Assembly: GCA_023079485.1 (NCBI GenBank)
Contig: CM041092.1
Location: 4,464,627 to 4,528,626, forward strand
Reading direction: 5' to 3'
Origin: Archilochus colubris
Lineage: Eukaryota > Chordata > Aves > Apodiformes > Trochilidae
DNA: 64,000 bases
The translations under genes and the position numbers were made by a program. How positions within the stretch are numbered: the first letter of the stretch is position 1; the number at the start of each line of letters is the position of its first letter. This document shows, in pieces, positions 61,426-64,000 of this stretch. The notes below the pieces were generated by a model. The model was not told the origin of the DNA and ran no database searches. It saw only the letters and a list, made by a program, of their open reading frames with translations.

Positions 61426-64000
61426 TTTGTCCAATGAGTAGTTAAAAGATGGTTATTTTATCATCCAGGCTTCACAGGCCAACAGAGCTTTCTCTCTACC
61501 TACACCTGCCCAAGCTGCAACATCTGAGAGATCTAAAACCAAAAAAAATACCAAGACATGTGTGACTTTGAGTTGCATTTAACTGCAGGCATTTTCTATG
61601 TGTCATAGTGTGCTCACAGAAGATAAACCCAGTGGGAATAGTGCATGAAAGGATGTTGTCATAAGTTTTTGAGTCCAGTATTCAAGACTCAAGACTTCAG
61701 ATAAAAAACCTGAAGTTTTGAAGTTCTCCTTGTCCTAGTATTTTATACTCACAGCCATACAAGCCACTCAGAACATTTTTTTTATTTCTTGCAGAAATCT
61801 ACCTTGCAACATATCTGAGAGACAGAAATGCAGTACAGTCATTTTACAGATGAGGAAACTTGAGTGCAGAGGAAAGTACATGACTACCAAATTGACATTT
61901 ACTTTCAATATCTAAAATGGATTCTGAGGCATCTAAATGATGGCTTAAGTATTCACATTCAGAAAGAAGCATCTTAGTCCAATTTAGTAACCAGAGTTGT
62001 CAAACAGAAAATACAGACAGTACTAAAAATGACCTAATCAATATTTCAGATTAATTAAAGACATAAATAGGCAACATCTATCAGGTGAATTTTCAACCAG
62101 CAACCCTAAGGGAAAAGCAGGAGTCTAAATATTAACAGCAGTCCTTTTTCCCCCGGGCTATAGCATGACTACAAAGAGAAACAATTAATTTTGGCTTAAA
62201 AGTATATGGTTGTGATATTCATTTATCATATTGGTAAATATTAAAAAAATCATTTCATAAAAAGAAGCTGAGAGAGTGAGAAACTCTTATTGCCAAGAGT
62301 TGATCTATCTCAATAGGAGAAAAAAGCATCTCTTCTTGCTAAGTGCAATCTTTGTAATTTTCTGTAACAGGACATTCAATAATGTTTTCTGTGAGGCAGC
62401 TTTATGTTTTCCCTATGCTGCAAACTCAGGGCATGCATTTCATTCTGAGTTTTTGTGCCTTCAGAGTTTGGTCATGCCACCTTCCCCCACCTGCCACCTC
62501 CCAAACCTCTTTTCTTCTCCGGGTGCACAGAAGATGGCCCAGACAATACAGAAATCATTCAAATCACTTCACATCTCCAGCACCTCCTCTGCTGCAGGCA
62601 GACACTGGATCTGCTCTGGCTTGCACTGCTTTCAGCCCCTGCTATAAATTTTAATCAGATACTTTGTACCCAGTTGTACTCCTGTCTGAAACCATCCAAA
62701 GCGCTGTTGTTGCTAAGGAAACCACTTCCTCCTTCATCCTCACCCTCAGCTCTGCTGCCTCCTTCCCTCCATCTCCCCTTCTTTTCCTTCTCCCCATTTT
62801 TCCTTGGCTCCAAGGGGCAAACCTGACACTGAGCCATTTGCCTTCCTGAGTGCAAGCTCACCTGAAACACATGGAAAGTGACTGCAACCAGAACTTGGGG
62901 TATTTAAAGCAGGACTGCCCTTGCACAGGCTGATTATGCTTCATTAGTTCCCTGGCAGCAAGAGACAAACCCATCCCAATGAGTTTTGAGTTTTTTCTCT
63001 CACCCACCGTGAGAGAAAGGCAAAAACTGAGCTCCAGGCTCTTCCTGCAGGAGCTGGAAGAGGAAATATAGGGAAAAGAGATAGGCTGGGTATGTGAATG
63101 CTCAAGGATATATTTTTTCCCTAAGCAATAACATTCCAGACCCCTCCACAGAGCATTCACCTCCATTAAAACAAGTTTATCTCTTCCAGAGAAATCAAGT
63201 TCCCTGAACCATTTGGCTGAGGAATTGATTCCTGACCCTTCATTTCCTTCCTGCCTCCTAAATATTTAAATTATGCAGCTGAGAAGCAGACCACAAGAGC
63301 AGTTCATGTTTAGGGTTCTGTTGTCCAAGCTGGGAGCAGTGCATGCAGAGCACAGCTCCAGTACTGCAACTGCATGAGAAGAGAAGAAAAAAAAAGAAAG
63401 GGAGAAATTCAGCTTTCACCATCACCCTCCTGTATGTCCAGACCCAAGAAGTGAGCCAAGCTGTTAACTAAAAAAGGCAGAGGGGAAGCACAGTAAGGAC
63501 AGAAAATCAACAAAATTAGAGTGCTTTCTTCAATAGGAGTTGATAAAACATCATTTGGGGAAGAAAAAAACCAAAACAACTAAACAACAAAAAACCCCTC
63601 AATTTTTATTTTGTACATTTTTTAGGGAAAAGGAAGTATATTCAACATACACAACTCCTTCATGAAAGGGCTCCTATAGCTACTCATTGTGCTTACCAGT
63701 AGTGGTAATTTTGACATGTTTCAGCTTTTTTTTCTACACTCATTACTCCTCCCCTCTTGCTTTTGCTTTTTGTCACATCCACCTTTGTATAGCAGGCTGT
63801 AGAAGAGACAAAAGGCAAAATTCAGAACTAAAGAGAAAGTAACCTCTAATATTATAGAGGCTTCCCTGAGCTTTTGCTTTTCCAAACTAAGCCTCATTGC
63901 CATTAGTATTGAGTGTAAGGATCCTGCTGGGTCTGTTGCAGTTGTCCTATTGACTTTCTCTGGATGAATAAGTTCCTGTCAAGAGCACCACTAAATATCC
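61426..64000. other. Single-copy DNA, no gene recognised
   Basis: The segment of about 62440-62860 is more CT-rich, with overlapping plus-strand frames of 90-123 codons and no domain; the openness of several frames at once argues for composition rather than coding. A short A/C-rich tract lies at 63565-63600. Confidence 0.5.

Noticed and set aside
62276..62826. Overlapping 90-123 codon frames as a coding exon
   Set aside because: Several plus frames are open together in CT-rich sequence and none shows a domain. Composition explains it better.

Overview
This window looks like non-coding nuclear DNA from a bird. The strongest evidence is a set of CR1 LINE retrotransposon copies. Their 3' ends finish in tandem ATTCTATG octamers (read as CATAGAAT on the other strand), and most carry the avian-type 'GGCTGGGTTGGAAGGGACC' tail. 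The sequence is AT-rich, with long single-copy stretches, short microsatellites and homopolymer runs. I see no bacterial-style operons, no tRNA or rRNA genes, no LTR retrovirus structure, no CRISPR and no convincing complete protein-coding gene. The longest open frames (about 160-230 codons at 8.3-9.0 kb) are artefacts of an A-rich simple repeat. The next longest sit inside CR1 copies.

Layout: 1-5.4 kb is single-copy DNA with one old CR1 tail (1.9 kb). A young CR1 lies at 5.45-5.73 kb. An unusual nearly T-free CAAAAAG-type array fills 8.39-9.08 kb. 9-22 kb is mostly unique, with a degraded CR1 at 12.25 kb, a CR1 at 13.85 kb flanked by a 57-bp direct duplication, and a related CR1 at 22.41 kb. 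28.5-31.3 kb holds the two longest plus-strand CR1 copies, one reaching into the reverse transcriptase domain. 31.3-49.5 kb is mainly unique DNA with an internally deleted CR1 (37.3 kb) and a 61-bp CR1 tail (38.26 kb). 49.5-52.0 kb has a very old CR1 followed by a young minus-strand copy. 52-64 kb is unique apart from a CR1 stub at 55.46 kb, an old CR1 at 61.26 kb and a probable one at 54.66 kb.

The CR1 copies are all 5'-truncated and none is autonomous. They fall into at least two recent subfamilies plus several older layers, so the window records successive waves of insertion. Between them lie AT-rich blocks that keep CpG dinucleotides and homeodomain-type TAAT cores (notably 3.8-4.1, 16.6-16.8, 22.2-22.3, 50.7-50.9, 56.0-56.3 and 59.8-60.0 kb). 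These could be conserved regulatory elements of a gene desert or large intron, but that is inference and needs alignment. Two very short frames ending at good splice donors (17.65 and 32.27 kb) are listed as low-confidence candidate exons. I found no convincing new biological system. The most unusual events are the 57-bp duplication around a CR1 insertion, the internally deleted CR1 and the T-free 16-bp-period array.
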